DNA from: Agapanthus africanus
Taxonomy: Eukaryota > Streptophyta > Magnoliopsida > Asparagales > Amaryllidaceae
Assembly: GCA_030015575.1 (NCBI GenBank)
Contig: CM057344.1
Span: 595,828,410-595,892,409, forward strand
Direction of reading: 5' to 3'
DNA: 64,000 nucleotides
Made by a program: the position numbers and the translations under genes. Positions 22,801 through 33,582 of the stretch are shown here, one piece after another. The notes beneath the pieces were generated by a model. It had not been told where the DNA came from. It saw only the letters and a program-made list of their open reading frames with translations, and did no database searches. Position 1 is the stretch's first letter, and each line of letters begins with the position of its first letter.

Positions 22801-23444
22801 TGCACATACTGCTTATCACATATTGATATCATCTGTTGGCATATGTTAGAGTAGCGCAGTACCTGCATGCTCGCGATTACCTTTATATGTTATCTCTATT
22901 CACGAGTTGGCAACTCACCCCCGTTGTGCCACAGTGTTTGCAGGCTGCCCTCGGAGTAGTCGCGGCAGGCTGCGTTTTGCATCTTTTGACACAGATACCC
23001 CCATAGTTGGTGTACTAGCTCTTTTGCTGATAGATGGGTTTTGTGCGGTATTTGTTTATCTTTCAGTTATGTACATTGTTGTATCTAGTATTCTCCATCT
23101 ACCATGTATGTATTTGACTCAGAGACAGTGCGAGGACGGTGATGTATATTTTTTACTTGTATTCTGGTGTCGAGCTCGTTGTGAGCCGACTGTACTTGCA
23201 GTTTATTCTATCTGTGATATTCCCACTTGTGGATCTTGATCTTCGCTACGGCGTCGTATATTGCTACCTTGGTGATTGTTTACTTAGATTTCTTATCATG
23301 TTAGTAAGTGCTTTCATTTTAAACTTATAACACTCTATACTTTTATTGGTTTGATTTCTTGGTTTTCGGTTCACTTAGTCGCGTTACGCCTGTAGACGTT
23401 ACGTGGTTAAGTGCCGGTCATGGGCCAAACTTTGGATCGTGACA
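19899..23444 (+). repeat. Gypsy 3' LTR
   Basis: 3546 bp, partner of 11345-14888. Carries the same eight-unit 70-bp array at 21541-22109. Its TATA-box equivalent at about 20708 reads TAGAAATA. Confidence 0.95.
21541..22109 (+). repeat. 70-bp tandem array in the Gypsy 3' LTR
   Basis: Eight 70-bp units plus a partial, same order of variants as in the 5' LTR, so copy number was kept after insertion. Confidence 0.9.
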
Positions 23445-23948
23445 AACGTGCACAAGTGTCACCTGAGAACTGCCATCTGACGTGAAGTATAATACCATCT
23501 GGGAGTTCTCGGCGAGTCCGTCCAGTGTACCCAGTCTCCACTGAGCACCCGTATACCATCTCTGATGTCAAACACCAATGGATATGGGATCATCCATCGC
23601 CCATCTCATGGGTCGAGAAGCGTATACGCTAGTCTACACCGGTATATCGATGCCCCGTCTCGATATACCTATGACTAGGGACCTTGAAGGATGTACTTAT
23701 GGACTACCATGTCCCCACTAGTATGATCTGCATCATAGTCCAAGTAGTCAAGTACACATCCTAAGGGCTTTACCAACATGTAACTATAAGACAGTTTAAA
23801 GAGACAAGTATACATGTTAAGATAAAGAGCAACCAGATAGCATACTATCATATCGAGCAAGAAAGTCATCTCTATATATGTCCAAGCATCCAATATAATA
23901 TACATCATCCGTACAATACTGGCCTCTAGGGCATACATACAACTAACA

Positions 23949-26900
23949 CGGAGCCTGGTCCTTGCAGAGCACGGCAGTGAACCCGGGCAAAGCATCCAGA
24001 GTGGAGCCTCGTCCTCGCCTAATGCGGCAGTGAACCCGTGTGAAGCATCTAGAGCAAAAATTCCTGGCTACGTGGAACGCGGCTTATGTTAATCCTGACC
24101 CCGTGGAAAACGTCCAGAGCGGATCCTGGTCCTCGCAGAGCACCGCAGTGAACCCGTGTGAAGCATCCTGAGCAGAGCCTAGTCCTCGCCTAACGCGGCC
24201 GTGAACCCGTGTGAAGCATCTAGAGCAAAAAATTCCTGGCTACGTGGAACGCGGCAATCCTGACCCCGTGGAAAACGTCCAGAGCGGATCCTGGTCCTCG
24301 CAGAGCACGACAGTGAACCCGTGCGAAGCATCCAGAGCGGAGCCTAGTCCTCGCCTAACGCGGCAGTGAACCCGTGTGAAGCATCTAGAGCAAAAATTCC
24401 TGGCTACGCGGAACACGGCTTATGTCAATCCTGACCCCGTGGAAAACGTCCAGAGCGGATTCTGGTCCTCGCAGAGCACGGTAGTGAACCCGTGCGAAGC
24501 ATCCAGAGCGGAGCCTAGTCCTCGCCTAACGCGGAAGTGAACCCGTGTGAAGCATCTAGAGCAAAAATTCCTGGCTACGTGGAACGCGGCTTATGTCAAT
24601 CCTGACCCCGTGGAAAACGTCCATAGCGGATCTTGGTCCTCGCAGAGCACGGCAGTGAACCCGTACAAAGCATCCACAGCGGATCCTGGTCCTCGCAGAG
24701 CACGGCAGTGAACCCGTGCGAATCATCCAGAGCGGAGCCTAGTCCTTGCCTAACACGACAGTGAACCCGTGTGAAGCATCTATAGCAAAAATTCCTGGCT
24801 ACGTGGAATGCGGCTTATGTCAATCCTGACCCCATCGAAAATGTCCACAGCGGATCCTGGTCCTCGCAGAGCACGGCAGTGAACCCGTGCGAAGCATCCA
24901 GAGCGGAGCCTAGTCCTCGTCTAACGCGGCAGTGAACCCGTGTGAAGCATCTAGAACAAAAATTCCTGGCTACGTGGAACGCGGCTTATATCAATCCTGA
25001 CCCCGTGGAAAACGTCCAGAGCGGATCCTGGTCCTCGCAGACCATGGCAGTGAACCCATGCGATGCATCCAGAGCGGAGCCTAGTCCTCGCCTAACGCAG
25101 CAGTGAACCCGTGTGAAGCATCTAGAGCAAAAATTCCTGGCTACGTGGAACGCGGCTTATGTCAATCCTGACCCCGTGGAAAGCATCCAGAGCGGATCCT
25201 GGTCCTCGCAGAGCATGGCAGTGAACCCGTGTGAAGCATCCAGAGCGGAGCCTAGTCCTCGCCTAACGCGGCAGTGAACCCGTGTGAAGCATCTAGAGCA
25301 AAAAATTCCTGGCTTCGTGGAACGCGGCTTATGTCAATCCTGACCCCGTCGAAAACGTCCAGAGCAGATCCTGGTCCTCGCAGAGCACGGCAGTGAACCC
25401 GTGTGAAGCATCCAGAGCGGAGCCTAGTCCTCGCTTAACGCGACAGTGAACCCGTGTGAAGCATCTAGAGCAAAAATTCCTGGCTACGTGGAACGCGGCT
25501 TATGCCAATCCTGACCCCGTGGAAAACGTCCAGAGCGGATCCTGGTCCTCGCAGAGCACAGCAGTGAACCCGTGCAAAGCATCCAGAGCGGATCCTGGTC
25601 CTCGCAGAGCACGGCAGTGAACCCGTGTGAAGCATCCAGAGCGGAGCCTAGTCCTCGCCTAACGCGGCAGTGAACCCGTGTGAAGCATCTAGAGAAAAAA
25701 ATTCCTGGCTACGTGGAACGCGGCTTATGTCAATCCTGACCCCGTGGAAAACGTCCAGAGAGGATCCTGGTCCTCGCAGAGCACGGCAGTGAACCCGTGC
25801 GAAGCATCCAGAGCGGAGCCTAGTCCTCGCCTAACGCGGCAGTGAACCCGTGTGAAGCATCTAGAGCAAAAATTCCTGGCTACGTGGAACGTGTCTTATG
25901 TCAATCCTGACCCCGTGGAAAGCGTCCAGAGCGGATCCTGGTCCTCGCAGAGCACGGCAGTGAACCCGTGTGAAGCATCCAGAGAGGAGCCTAGTCCTCG
26001 CCTAACGCGGCAGTGAACCCGTGTGAAGCATCTAGAGCAAAAAATTCCTGGCTACGTGGAACGCGGCTTATGTCAATCCTTACCCCGTGGAAAACGTCCA
26101 GAGTAGATCCTGGTCCTCGCAGAGCACGGCAGTGAACCCGTGCAAAGCATCTAGAGCGGAGCCTAGTCCTCGCCTATCGCGACAGTGAACCCGTGTGAAG
26201 CATCTAGAGCAAAAATTCCTGGCTACGTGGAACGCGGCTTATGTCAATCCTGACCCCGTGGAAAGCATCCAGAGCGGATCCTGGTCCTCGCAGAGCACGG
26301 CAGTGAACCCGTGTGAAGTATCCAGAGTGGAGCCTAGTCCTCGCCTAACGCGCCAGTGAACCCGTGTGAAGCATCTAGAGCAAAAAATTCCTGGCTGCGT
26401 AGAACGCGGCTTATGTCAATCCTGACCCCGTGGAAAACATCCAGAGCAGATCCTGGTCCTCGCAGAGCACGGCAGTGAACCCGTGCAAAGCATCCAGAGC
26501 GGAGCCTAGTCCTCGCCTAATGCTGCAGTGAACCCGTGCGAAGCATCTAGAGCAAAAATTCCTGGCTACGTGGAACGCGGCTTATGTCAATCCTGACCCC
26601 GTGGAAAACGTCCAGAGCAGATCCTGGTCCTCGCAGAGCACGGCAGTGAACCCGTGCAAAGCATCCAGAGTGGAGCCTAGTCCTCGCCTAACGTGGCAGT
26701 GAACTCGTGTGAAGCATCTAGAGCAAAAATTCTTGGCTACGTGGAACGCGGCTTATGTCAATCCTGACCCCGTGGAAAACGTCCAGAGCAGATCCTGGTC
26801 CTTACAGAGCACGGTAGTGAACCCGTGCAAAGCATCCAGAGCGGAGCCTAGTCCTCGCCTAACACGGCAGTGAACCCGTGTGAAGCATCTAGAGCAAAAA

Positions 26901-27005
26901 TTCCTGGCTACGTAGAACGCTGCTTATGTCAATCCTGACCCCGTGGAAAACGTCCAGAACGGATCCTGGCCCTCGCAGAACGCGGCAGTGAACCCGTAGG
27001 AAACA
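23949..27005 (+). repeat. About 170-bp satellite-like tandem array, right part
   Basis: Continues the array of 9729-10313 with roughly 17 more units, judged by AAAAATTCCTGGCTACG starts near 24055, 24226, 24396, 24567, 24787, 24957 and so on to 26897. Most steps are 169-172 bp. Two steps (24567-24787 and 25470-25698) are longer by one extra 52-bp half-unit. The last unit decays near 27000. Confidence 0.92.
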
Positions 27006-27059
27006 TCCAAAGCAACTCCAGACTCCGTGAAATGCGGATAAGGACAACTTCACCCATCA

Positions 27060-27231
27060 CTTGCGAGTCCTCGCGATTCGTAAGGGAATAAATTCTCTTG
27101 TGAGATCCTTACGACTTTCAAGAGAAAGCACACTTAGGAATCCTCACGATTCCTAAGGAGAAAATACACCTACGAGATCCTCTCGATCCGTAGGGAGAAA
27201 ATTCTTTATGAGACCCTCATGGCTCATAAAG
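27060..27231 (+). repeat. Hairpin pentad array 3
   Basis: Five hairpins in the same order as arrays 1 and 2: CTTGCGAG/TTCGTAAG, CTTGTGAG/CTTTCAAG, CTTAGGAA/TTCCTAAG (perfect), CTACGAG/TCCGTAG and CTTTATGAG/CTCATAAAG (perfect, 9 bp). Loops are TCCTCRCGA or ACCCTCATGG types. Confidence 0.8.
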
Positions 27232-27544
27232 TTGAAAGCCTTAGGTAGCAGACCTGAAACCTGTGGCCTAAGCTATCATTACCTCTTGAAGAAGCCGAGA
27301 CAAGATGCTCGCTCTATCATTTGTCAACCGTGTTTACTAAAGCAGCGCATTGATAATAGAAGAAAGAAGAAAATGACAGAAAGAACATCCGATTTGCATT
27401 TGATCAAGCGTTCGAGACACATACATTCATGCGTGCGCAAAAGACTCAGAACGAGAAATGAGACAAGCGGAAATAAGAAATTTTCCATTCATATTGCAAA
27501 GGGTTCTTACAATCATACAGAAATAAACAACATTATTGAAATGC
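27232..27544 (-). other. Region downstream of the antisense ORF
   Basis: No supported gene. It would be the 3' untranslated part of the antisense unit. A weak plus-strand open frame across it (27208-27558) overlaps the hairpin array and is not supported. Confidence 0.4.
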
Positions 27545-28051
27545 TTACAACGGTATGACCTCGGACCCAGGACATGGGTTAAGGAATTCGAAAGTAACCT
27601 CATCTAAAACTTTCCAAGCCTGGAGAACTATCCTGGTGTGCTTTCTTTCGCGAGCACAAGTGTCGGGGTCCCCACGGATGTCCTCCTCCCTCCAGTAAGC
27701 AGCAAGTATGGCGGACTGTTGGAAGGCCTGGGGCAGGAGATCGACAAGATTGTCTCGCCATCTCTTTGAGATTAAGTTCATCAGGTACACCGAGTGCACT
27801 TTATCCTCAGCGGCATCCAACGCCCTAAGCGGCACACCGGAACAGAATAAGGGGAGTGCTTCCCAGATGGCTCCCACGATAAGCTTCAAGAGAGAGGAAC
27901 GTCGGGGAAGCAGTTGACCGTTGTATGCGTCGAAGCGACTCATGATCTCAGCACACTCGGCATTAGTAAATTCTCTATCTTGCGAATGGCCGAGTCGGCG
28001 GATGTCCCCGTAGGAGATAATCTCGTAGAGGTCGTACATATGGGCATCCAT
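27545..28051 (-). CDS. Antisense ORF of Element 1, unknown function
   Basis: 168 codons on the strand opposite the element, starting at ATG 28051-28049 (MDAHMYDLYEIISYGD) and free of stops, between the satellite array and the 3' LTR. The predicted protein is acidic-to-neutral and probably mostly helical (for example EIMSRFDAYNGQLLPRRS, then YLMNLISKRWRDNLVDLLPQ). I recognise no catalytic motif. Extra ORFs, often antisense and placed before the 3' LTR, are reported for Tat-lineage plant retrotransposons. It has its own upstream signals on the minus strand: a TATA box at 28444-28452 and a splice-acceptor-like TTTTCTTTTATAG just before the ATG. An intact frame beside a badly broken gag is notable. 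Whether it is translated is unknown. Confidence 0.6.
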   Translation of the reverse strand: MDAHMYDLYEIISYGDIRRLGHSQDREFTNAECAEIMSRFDAYNGQLLPRRSSLLKLIVGAIWEALPLFCSGVPLRALDAAEDKVHSVYLMNLISKRWRDNLVDLLPQAFQQSAILAAYWREEDIRGDPDTCARERKHTRIVLQAWKVLDEVTFEFLNPCPGSEVIPL

Positions 28052-28443
28052 CACTCCTATAAAAGAAAACCGACAAAATTAGCAACTTGTAAGAGTTTTG
28101 CTATATGATTTAAAAAGGAGAAAAGCTCCATCAATGAATCATGAAGTTACAAATAAAATCCTCTCAGAAGAACAAAACTTTATTAATGGAACTCTAATAG
28201 AGTTCCCCTTAGTTCTCTTTAGACTCCTTTAGAACAAAGCTCTGCTAAGAGAAACCCTAAATGGGTCTTCTTTAGATCAGGGATCTATTGAGAGCAAGAC
28301 TCTTAAATTTGATTTAATTTAATCCAAATTTTTACCTAAAATTCTCTAGAGTTTGAACTTTTAAAAGTGCTTAAACAAAAGAGCAGGGCTCTGAACAAAA
28401 TTCTTATGAAGAGATGAAAATCATCTGTCGAGGACCAAAGGTC

Positions 28444-28452
28444 CTATTTATA
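28444..28452 (-). promoter_or_regulatory. TATA box for the antisense unit
   Basis: Minus strand reads CTATAAATAGGACC. It lies about 400 bp upstream of the antisense ATG, with a possible 5'-UTR intron between (acceptor AG at 28057-28058). Confidence 0.5.
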
Positions 28453-28547
28453 GGCATTAAATGCCCTTTCAACTTCCAAGAGTTGCCGCGACGGTTGGAA
28501 TTCTGCCACCGCTGCGCTCATGTTTGGGGGGGCCACATAAGCGCAAC

Positions 28548-28561
28548 GGTGGGGGGGCATT
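28548..28561 (+). other. Element 1 polypurine tract
   Basis: GTGGGGGGGCATT directly before the 3' LTR, preceded by a second G run at about 28525. Confidence 0.65.
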
Positions 28562-30854
28562 TGTTTACCCCAATCAGAGCAAAGCACTGTTCAAATTCCA
28601 AGGCGGGAGATGAAGCAACGCTTCTGCTTCCCCAATCAGAGCAAGACTCTGTTTTCAAATAAAATTCAAATTTTAATAAAGAAGCAACGTTTCAGCTGAC
28701 CTGCGCTCTGCGCTGAGCGACACGTGGCAGCGCAGTTGCGCTGGCGCAGTCGCGTTGCGCGACACGTGGCAGCGCAGTCGCGCTGGCGCAGTCGCGCTGC
28801 GCTCTGCGCTGCGCGACACGTGGCAGCGCAGTTGCGCTAGCGCAGTCGCGCTGTGCGCTGCGCGACACGTGTCAAGCGCTGGGGCGTTTGCGCCAAACAG
28901 AATTAAAATTCTAGTAAGATCCTTCTGTTCTTGTTAAAACAAGAAGATTGTCTTCTGTAAAACAGAAGCCCTTGGATCAACGATCCAACGGTAGGGAAAA
29001 TTCCCTAAATCACTCAGAGAATGATCTCTTTAACAAACTTAACAAATCTATGGGCACTATATAAAGACCCCTAGACCCCAACTCAAAACATCATCAATAT
29101 TGTGAGAGGTCAAGAACTTCAAAACAGAGAGAACTCTTCAAAAACAAAAAAGAAAAGGAAAAAACCTTTAGAAAAAGAGAAGATTCTCTTATGAACAGAT
29201 CATTGATCTAAGAACAAGATCAATGATCTTCAATAAAAAAATAAATAAATAAATAAGAACAGTGCCTTGCACTTTTTTATGAACCACTAGTTCTTTGAAA
29301 ACAGGAAAAACTTGTTTTCTTTGATGTAAAATTGATCCAAAAATAAGAACAGTGCCCTGCACTTGCAAAACTGCACTGTTGCGCTCCTGCGTTGGCGCAA
29401 GCTACTAGGGAGCGCCACGTGTCAGCAGCGCAACAACGCAGCGCACTGACACAGCGCACTGCGCTACTGCGCTTGCGCTCACCAGAGTGTGACACGTGTC
29501 ACCCCCACAAGCGCTTGCGCTCATTAATTGGCGCAAAGCGCCTGAAAAATGCACTGCATTGTTTACTGAAGGGCTAAGCCCAAATCAAAAAGGCCTAGCA
29601 GGACAAAATAAAATGCAATGCATTAAAAGGGCAGAGCCCAAACAAAATAGATGCTCTGCATCACTTATAAAAGGGCAGAGCCCAAACAAAATAGATACTC
29701 TGCATCATTTATAAAAGGGCAGAGCCCAAACCAAACAAAAACAATGCTCTGCATTGTTTAAACAAGGGCAAACCGCTAGTAAAGGCCTAATAGGCCAAAT
29801 GCAAATAAAAGTGTTGAACATTTTCAACTGGACTTAACCCAATCATGGCCATAAGTCCTCAAATTAAATTGACCGAGCACGGCTGCTCTCCTAAATCAAT
29901 TTACATCCGGTTCGAGGGTACATCTCCGAACTCCTCTGACCCCTATCGTTGTAATCCTTCAACGACGTCAGAGAGGTGACGGATCCCGACGACCACACAC
30001 CCATATGGACCACCACGTCCCTAAACTGGCAATGGACCACCATGTCCCTAAACTGGCAATGGAACGAAACGTCCTTAAACTACCTATGGACCACTACGTC
30101 CCTAAACTGGAACGATAGAGCCCTCAAATGCTCTTTTGTCGGATCTAAATGATCCCGTTTAAGTCGATCTTAGCCTCAAACCTGGCTAACGTATCCTTAA
30201 ACATTCAAATGGACCATAAAACTCCAAATCAGCTTCGGTCTAAGGGTACATCTCTGAACTCCTCTGACATCTATCGTTGTAATCCTTCAACGACGTCAGA
30301 GAGGTGACGGGTCCTGACTGCCGTATATTAAATGGATCACCATGTTAAGTTGATCTTAGTCTCAAACAGGACTAACGTATCCTTAACGAACGTTTAAGTT
30401 GATCTTAGCCTCAATACGGCTAACGTATCCTTAAATTAAAACACCAAACCCAAATCTAAGTAACTACGGATTTGGACTAATCCACGTCCTATGGGCGACG
30501 ACATAAATTAGTCTCCGTATACAATCCACGGGCAACCACAAACAAAACAAACACCCATGACACGAAGTGAAATTATGGAGAAGGAGAAAGTTGTTACCGC
30601 GATGCGGTAGCGTAATTAACTGCAGGGGCTTGCGCCTGCAGGGAGAGCGTCCCCACAATAAAAAAAACCCCTCAAGCGAGGGGGAATCTGACGAAGTCTG
30701 CTACATCGGCCGCATCCGTCTAAACCTCCGATACACGGTGCCATAAATCAACTTGGTATCATCGGAGAGGTGGACGGATAAAACCAAATAGCATCTGCCC
30801 CGAATCACAGGCAAGACGTCTCTCAGTCGTCGCGCCGTCCTTCGGAGGGGAACA
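28562..30854 (+). repeat. Element 1 3' LTR
   Basis: 2293 bp, partner of 1976-4291, with TATA box at 29058-29064, U3 CACGTG array at about 28690-28880 and the U5 stem-loops. Ends GGGGAACA and is followed by ATTAT. Confidence 0.92.
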
Positions 30855-31420
30855 ATTATATTAATAAAATTTGAGTTTTTTGGCTAATACAAAAATACTC
30901 CAAAATACGCCCGGGTTAGGTCTAAAATTATGGTTTGAAAATACAGAAAATATACGTGTCAAGTAAAACCAAAATATGATATCCGGATAACGAAAATGCA
31001 TACCCCCAAGAACGGATACACATAGCGTGCACGTAGCGATCCAAATGGATCCGTTTCACTAAACGGAATGAGAACAAGATGTACGGATGCTCCGACAGGG
31101 TTAGGGGTATGATGCAGGCCATGCTAGATATTTTTAAAATATATTATTTGATTATAATTGTATTATTAAAAAAAATGCATATGCCAGATATAATGCAGAT
31201 ATACAGGACATACAACATGAAAGTGCACGGATTCTCATAACTCGCCGGGATCAATCATAAACAAGAATCAAAACGGGTTCTAAGCATACGGGTCGGGTCG
31301 GATGCAAACATAGAATACTAATTACACTATCCGCACCCAAAACATAATAAATCAAGAAATAACCATAAATAAAGAAATACCCAAAAATAGAACTGGTATA
31401 AACAAACTAGGGTGTTACAG
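30855..31420 (-). mobile_element. Probable right half of the old minus-strand Gypsy LTR
   Basis: AT-rich with no gene. Ends at 31420 in GGGTGTTACA, the complement of a TGTAACACCC LTR start. Resumes the sequence interrupted at 1975. Confidence 0.45.
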
Positions 31421-31494
31421 CAGGAGAGATAGAACTGTATAAATGCGTGTTGGCAAACAGTCACGCTGCGACCACCAACTTCATACAAAACAGC
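31421..31494. other. Short unassigned spacer
   Basis: 74 bp between the old LTR end and the truncated Element 3. No feature seen. Confidence 0.3.
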
Positions 31495-31795
31495 TGACCA
31501 CCATGTCATTAAACTGGGAATAATCAACCTCTAAGTCGTTAAACTGGGGATGTAAAAATGTATAAATAAAACAAAATAATATATATATATGTATATATAT
31601 ATATAAAGCCGATATAATGGGGCAACTAGCAATAAAAATCAGCGAGTAAAAATAAAGTTGAAAATAAAACCGAAATGATGGGGCAATCGCGAATAAATAG
31701 CCGAAATGATAGGGCAATCGCGACCTTCGCGATAAGAAAAGCTGAAATGATAGAGCAATCGCGGTAAAAAAAATGGTGAATGATGAGTCGCTCCT
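31495..31795 (+). repeat. Element 3 left remnant
   Basis: Two 30-bp TAAACTGG units (31495-31550), a (TA)n tract (about 31578-31606), and four GATRGGGCAA units with small hairpins including ATCGCG/CGCGAT (31710-31732). Ends inside a TCGCT box. Confidence 0.65.
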
Positions 31796-33476
31796 TGTAG
31801 GGTGTTTTTCGTCACCCCATTGAGATGGGAATACGCGCGCGTTTGTCAGGCGTACTACAGATTCCCCCTTCCTAGGGTAGGCCGGGGTTTATTGATTGTG
31901 GGGATCCGAATCTCCGGCAGCCGCGGACTAAGCTGCCGTTAATTACCCCTCGCCTTTGGAGCAAGGGAACCTCCGATTGACGGGTTAAATTGGTCATGCG
32001 AACTCAATATGCAGTATACGTGTGTTGTGTTTTGAAAGGGGGGTTTTGGATATATCGGGAGCCACGCAAAGTTTTTACGGGGGTCCCATTACCCGGATAG
32101 TGGGCTGGGGGTCAAAGGGGCTAGCAGCCCCTTTGCGGGGTGCGGGGCAGCGCCCCGGCCCAAATTTTTTTGAGGGGAACATTGTTGTGGTGTGTGTGTG
32201 TATATATGTATACATATGTGTATATATATATATATATATATGCATGTATATATATAAAAAGGGGGAAAAGATATCCAAAGGATGCGTGGGGCCAGTGCCT
32301 GGGCGCTTGAGCGCAAGCGCGCCACGTGTCGGCACGTGGGCGCTTTGCACTCGAGCGCAGAGTGCTGGAGCGCAAGCACGCCACGTGTCGGCACGTGGGC
32401 ACTTTGCGCTCGGGCGCTGGGCGCTTGAGCGCAAGCGCGCCACGTGTCGGCACGTGGGCGCTTTGCGCTCGAATGCAGGGCGCTGGAGCGCAAGCACGCC
32501 ATGTGTCGGCACGTGGGCGCTTTGTGCTTGAGCGCAGAGGGCTGGAATGCAAGTGCGCCACGTGTCGGCACGTGGGCGCTTTGCGCTCGAGCGTAGAGGG
32601 CTGGAGCGCAAGCGCGCCACGTGTCGGCACGTGGGCGCTTTTGCGCTCGAGCGTAGGGCGCTGGAGCGCAAGCGCGCCACGTGTCGGCATGTGGGCGCTT
32701 TGCGCTTGAGCATAGGGCGCTGGAGCGCAAGCGCGCTACGTGTCGGCACGTGGGCGCTTTGCGCTCGAGCGCTAGCGCGCCGGCAAGGAAAAGGGGGCTT
32801 TTAGCCCCGGAAATTCTCTAAAGAGAAGATAGGGTGGAGTTAAACTCCTGAGATGGTTTGGGTTGATGAAGGGGGTTCTTCTTCTTCCTCTTCTGTTGGC
32901 TGGATCTTGGAGATCAAGAGATATGAGATTTTTAAAAATCTCTCATTTTTGAGATCTGATGGCAGATCTGAGTTCCCCTTAGTGGGTTTTGTGGTAAAAA
33001 AGCTATTTAGTTTTGAAAAAAGAAGAGTAAAACTCTTGATTTAATTCAAGAGAAAGAATAAGGTTTTGGAACCTTGAGGAAGGAGAAAAGATCTCAGATC
33101 TAATTTTTTTGGAGAGAATGAAAAGTATTACTTTATTCATCATCATTTTGCCTTATATAGGCTTACATATTTACATATAGCCCCTTGGGCTTTGCAAAAA
33201 TGGCGTTTTGCCTATCTCATGGCTCATGTGCCATTTCATTTTTGCACATAAGCCATGGGCTTACAAAATATTGGCTTTACGTCCATTTTGCATACATTCA
33301 TGTATAAAAAATTACATAACAATTATTTATTACATGATTTTGTTGTTGGCATGGGGAGGCTGGCCGTGGGCTTGACTTGGGCATGGGCCCGCTTGACCTG
33401 GGCTTGGGCCCACCTAGCTTAGGGGTTGACCTTGATTTTGACTCGGTCAACCAGGGTGTAAATTTTTACCCCAACA
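31796..33476 (-). repeat. Element 2 3' LTR
   Basis: 1681 bp. Minus-strand TATA box at 33153-33159 (TATATAA). Downstream on the minus strand lie eight 59-bp G-box units (32295-32775) and a (TA/TG)n tract (32195-32260). Confidence 0.9.
32295..32775 (-). repeat. 59-bp G-box array, eight units
   Basis: Each unit holds GCCACGTGTCGGCACGTGGG (two CACGTG cores) and palindromic GCGCTCGAGCGC-type sequence. Units start near 32311, 32370, 32430, 32489, 32548, 32607, 32666 and 32726. Overlapping open frames on both strands are by-products of the GC-rich repeat. Confidence 0.92.
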
Positions 33477-33582
33477 AATTGCCCCCATCAATGAATGTAC
33501 ACCGCACATGTGGGTCGTGTGCATAAAATTGATGGATCTTCTTTTGCTTGGAGGCGACTTGCTTTGGTTCCCGCTTTTTGGG
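33477..33582 (-). other. Element 2 polypurine tract and 3' leader
   Basis: Minus strand reads TTGATGGGGGCAATT immediately before the LTR start TGTTGGGG; the same tract precedes Element 3's LTR. Confidence 0.7.

Larger units (their letters stand above)
11345..23444 (+). mobile_element. Full-length chromodomain Gypsy element (Tekay/Del type)
   Basis: 12.1 kb with long LTRs (11345-14888 and 19899-23444), an initiator-tRNA-Met primer site, and gag-pol in the order protease, RT, RNase H, integrase, chromodomain. The polypurine tract is AAGGGGGGGTAGA (19885-19897). The target duplication is AACCT left and AACGT right. The related uninterrupted Copia LTR reads AACCTGCACAAGTG at 55567-55580, giving the empty-site sequence and showing that the right copy mutated after insertion. 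LTRs differ by roughly 1-2% by eye, so the insertion is moderately recent. Four in-frame stops disable the polyprotein. Confidence 0.95.
10314..23948 (-). mobile_element. Copia solo LTR, split by a nested Gypsy element
   Basis: 10314-11344 and 23445-23948 together match the Copia LTR at 53866-56070. Both begin with TG and an AGGGT start and end ACAACTAACA, and both carry the GTTTTGCACGCCCTC block. The insert is flanked by perfect 5-bp duplications CGGAG (10309-10313 and 23949-23953). No Copia internal sequence or second LTR is present, so it is a solo LTR left by LTR-LTR recombination (known mechanism). It is about 1.53 kb long, shorter than the 2.2-kb relative because a middle segment (counterpart of about 54780-55430) is missing. 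Orientation is given by analogy with the minus-strand relative. Confidence 0.88.
1976..30854 (+). mobile_element. Element 1: giant non-autonomous gag-only LTR retrotransposon
   Basis: Two near-identical direct repeats, 1976-4291 and 28562-30854, both start TGTTTACCCC and end GGGGAACA. They are flanked by ATAAT on the left and ATTAT on the right, a 5-bp target duplication with one mismatch. A primer-binding site follows the left LTR, and a G-rich purine tract (about 28548-28561) precedes the right LTR. The interior holds a broken gag (4376-8123), hairpin arrays, a satellite-like array and an antisense ORF. I find no protease, reverse transcriptase, RNase H or integrase of its own. Removing the nested insert (10314-23948 plus one TSD copy) leaves about 15.2 kb. 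Gag-only elements needing a partner for pol are known in plants (TR-GAG and LARD-like classes). The gag type, long LTRs and antisense ORF suggest kinship with the Tat/Ogre lineage (inference). Confidence 0.85.

Noticed and set aside
10314..23948. Treating 10314-11344 and 23445-23948 as two LTRs of one Copia element
   Set aside because: They are complementary parts of a single LTR (start half and end half), not two copies, and the interior is a Gypsy element.
27208..27558. 116-codon plus-strand protein
   Set aside because: Starts inside a hairpin array and lacks any recognisable domain; probably 3' UTR of the antisense unit.
32075..32804. Long overlapping open frames on both strands (up to 224 codons)
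   Set aside because: They lie in the 59-bp G-box array in many frames at once; an artefact of GC-rich repeats in an LTR.
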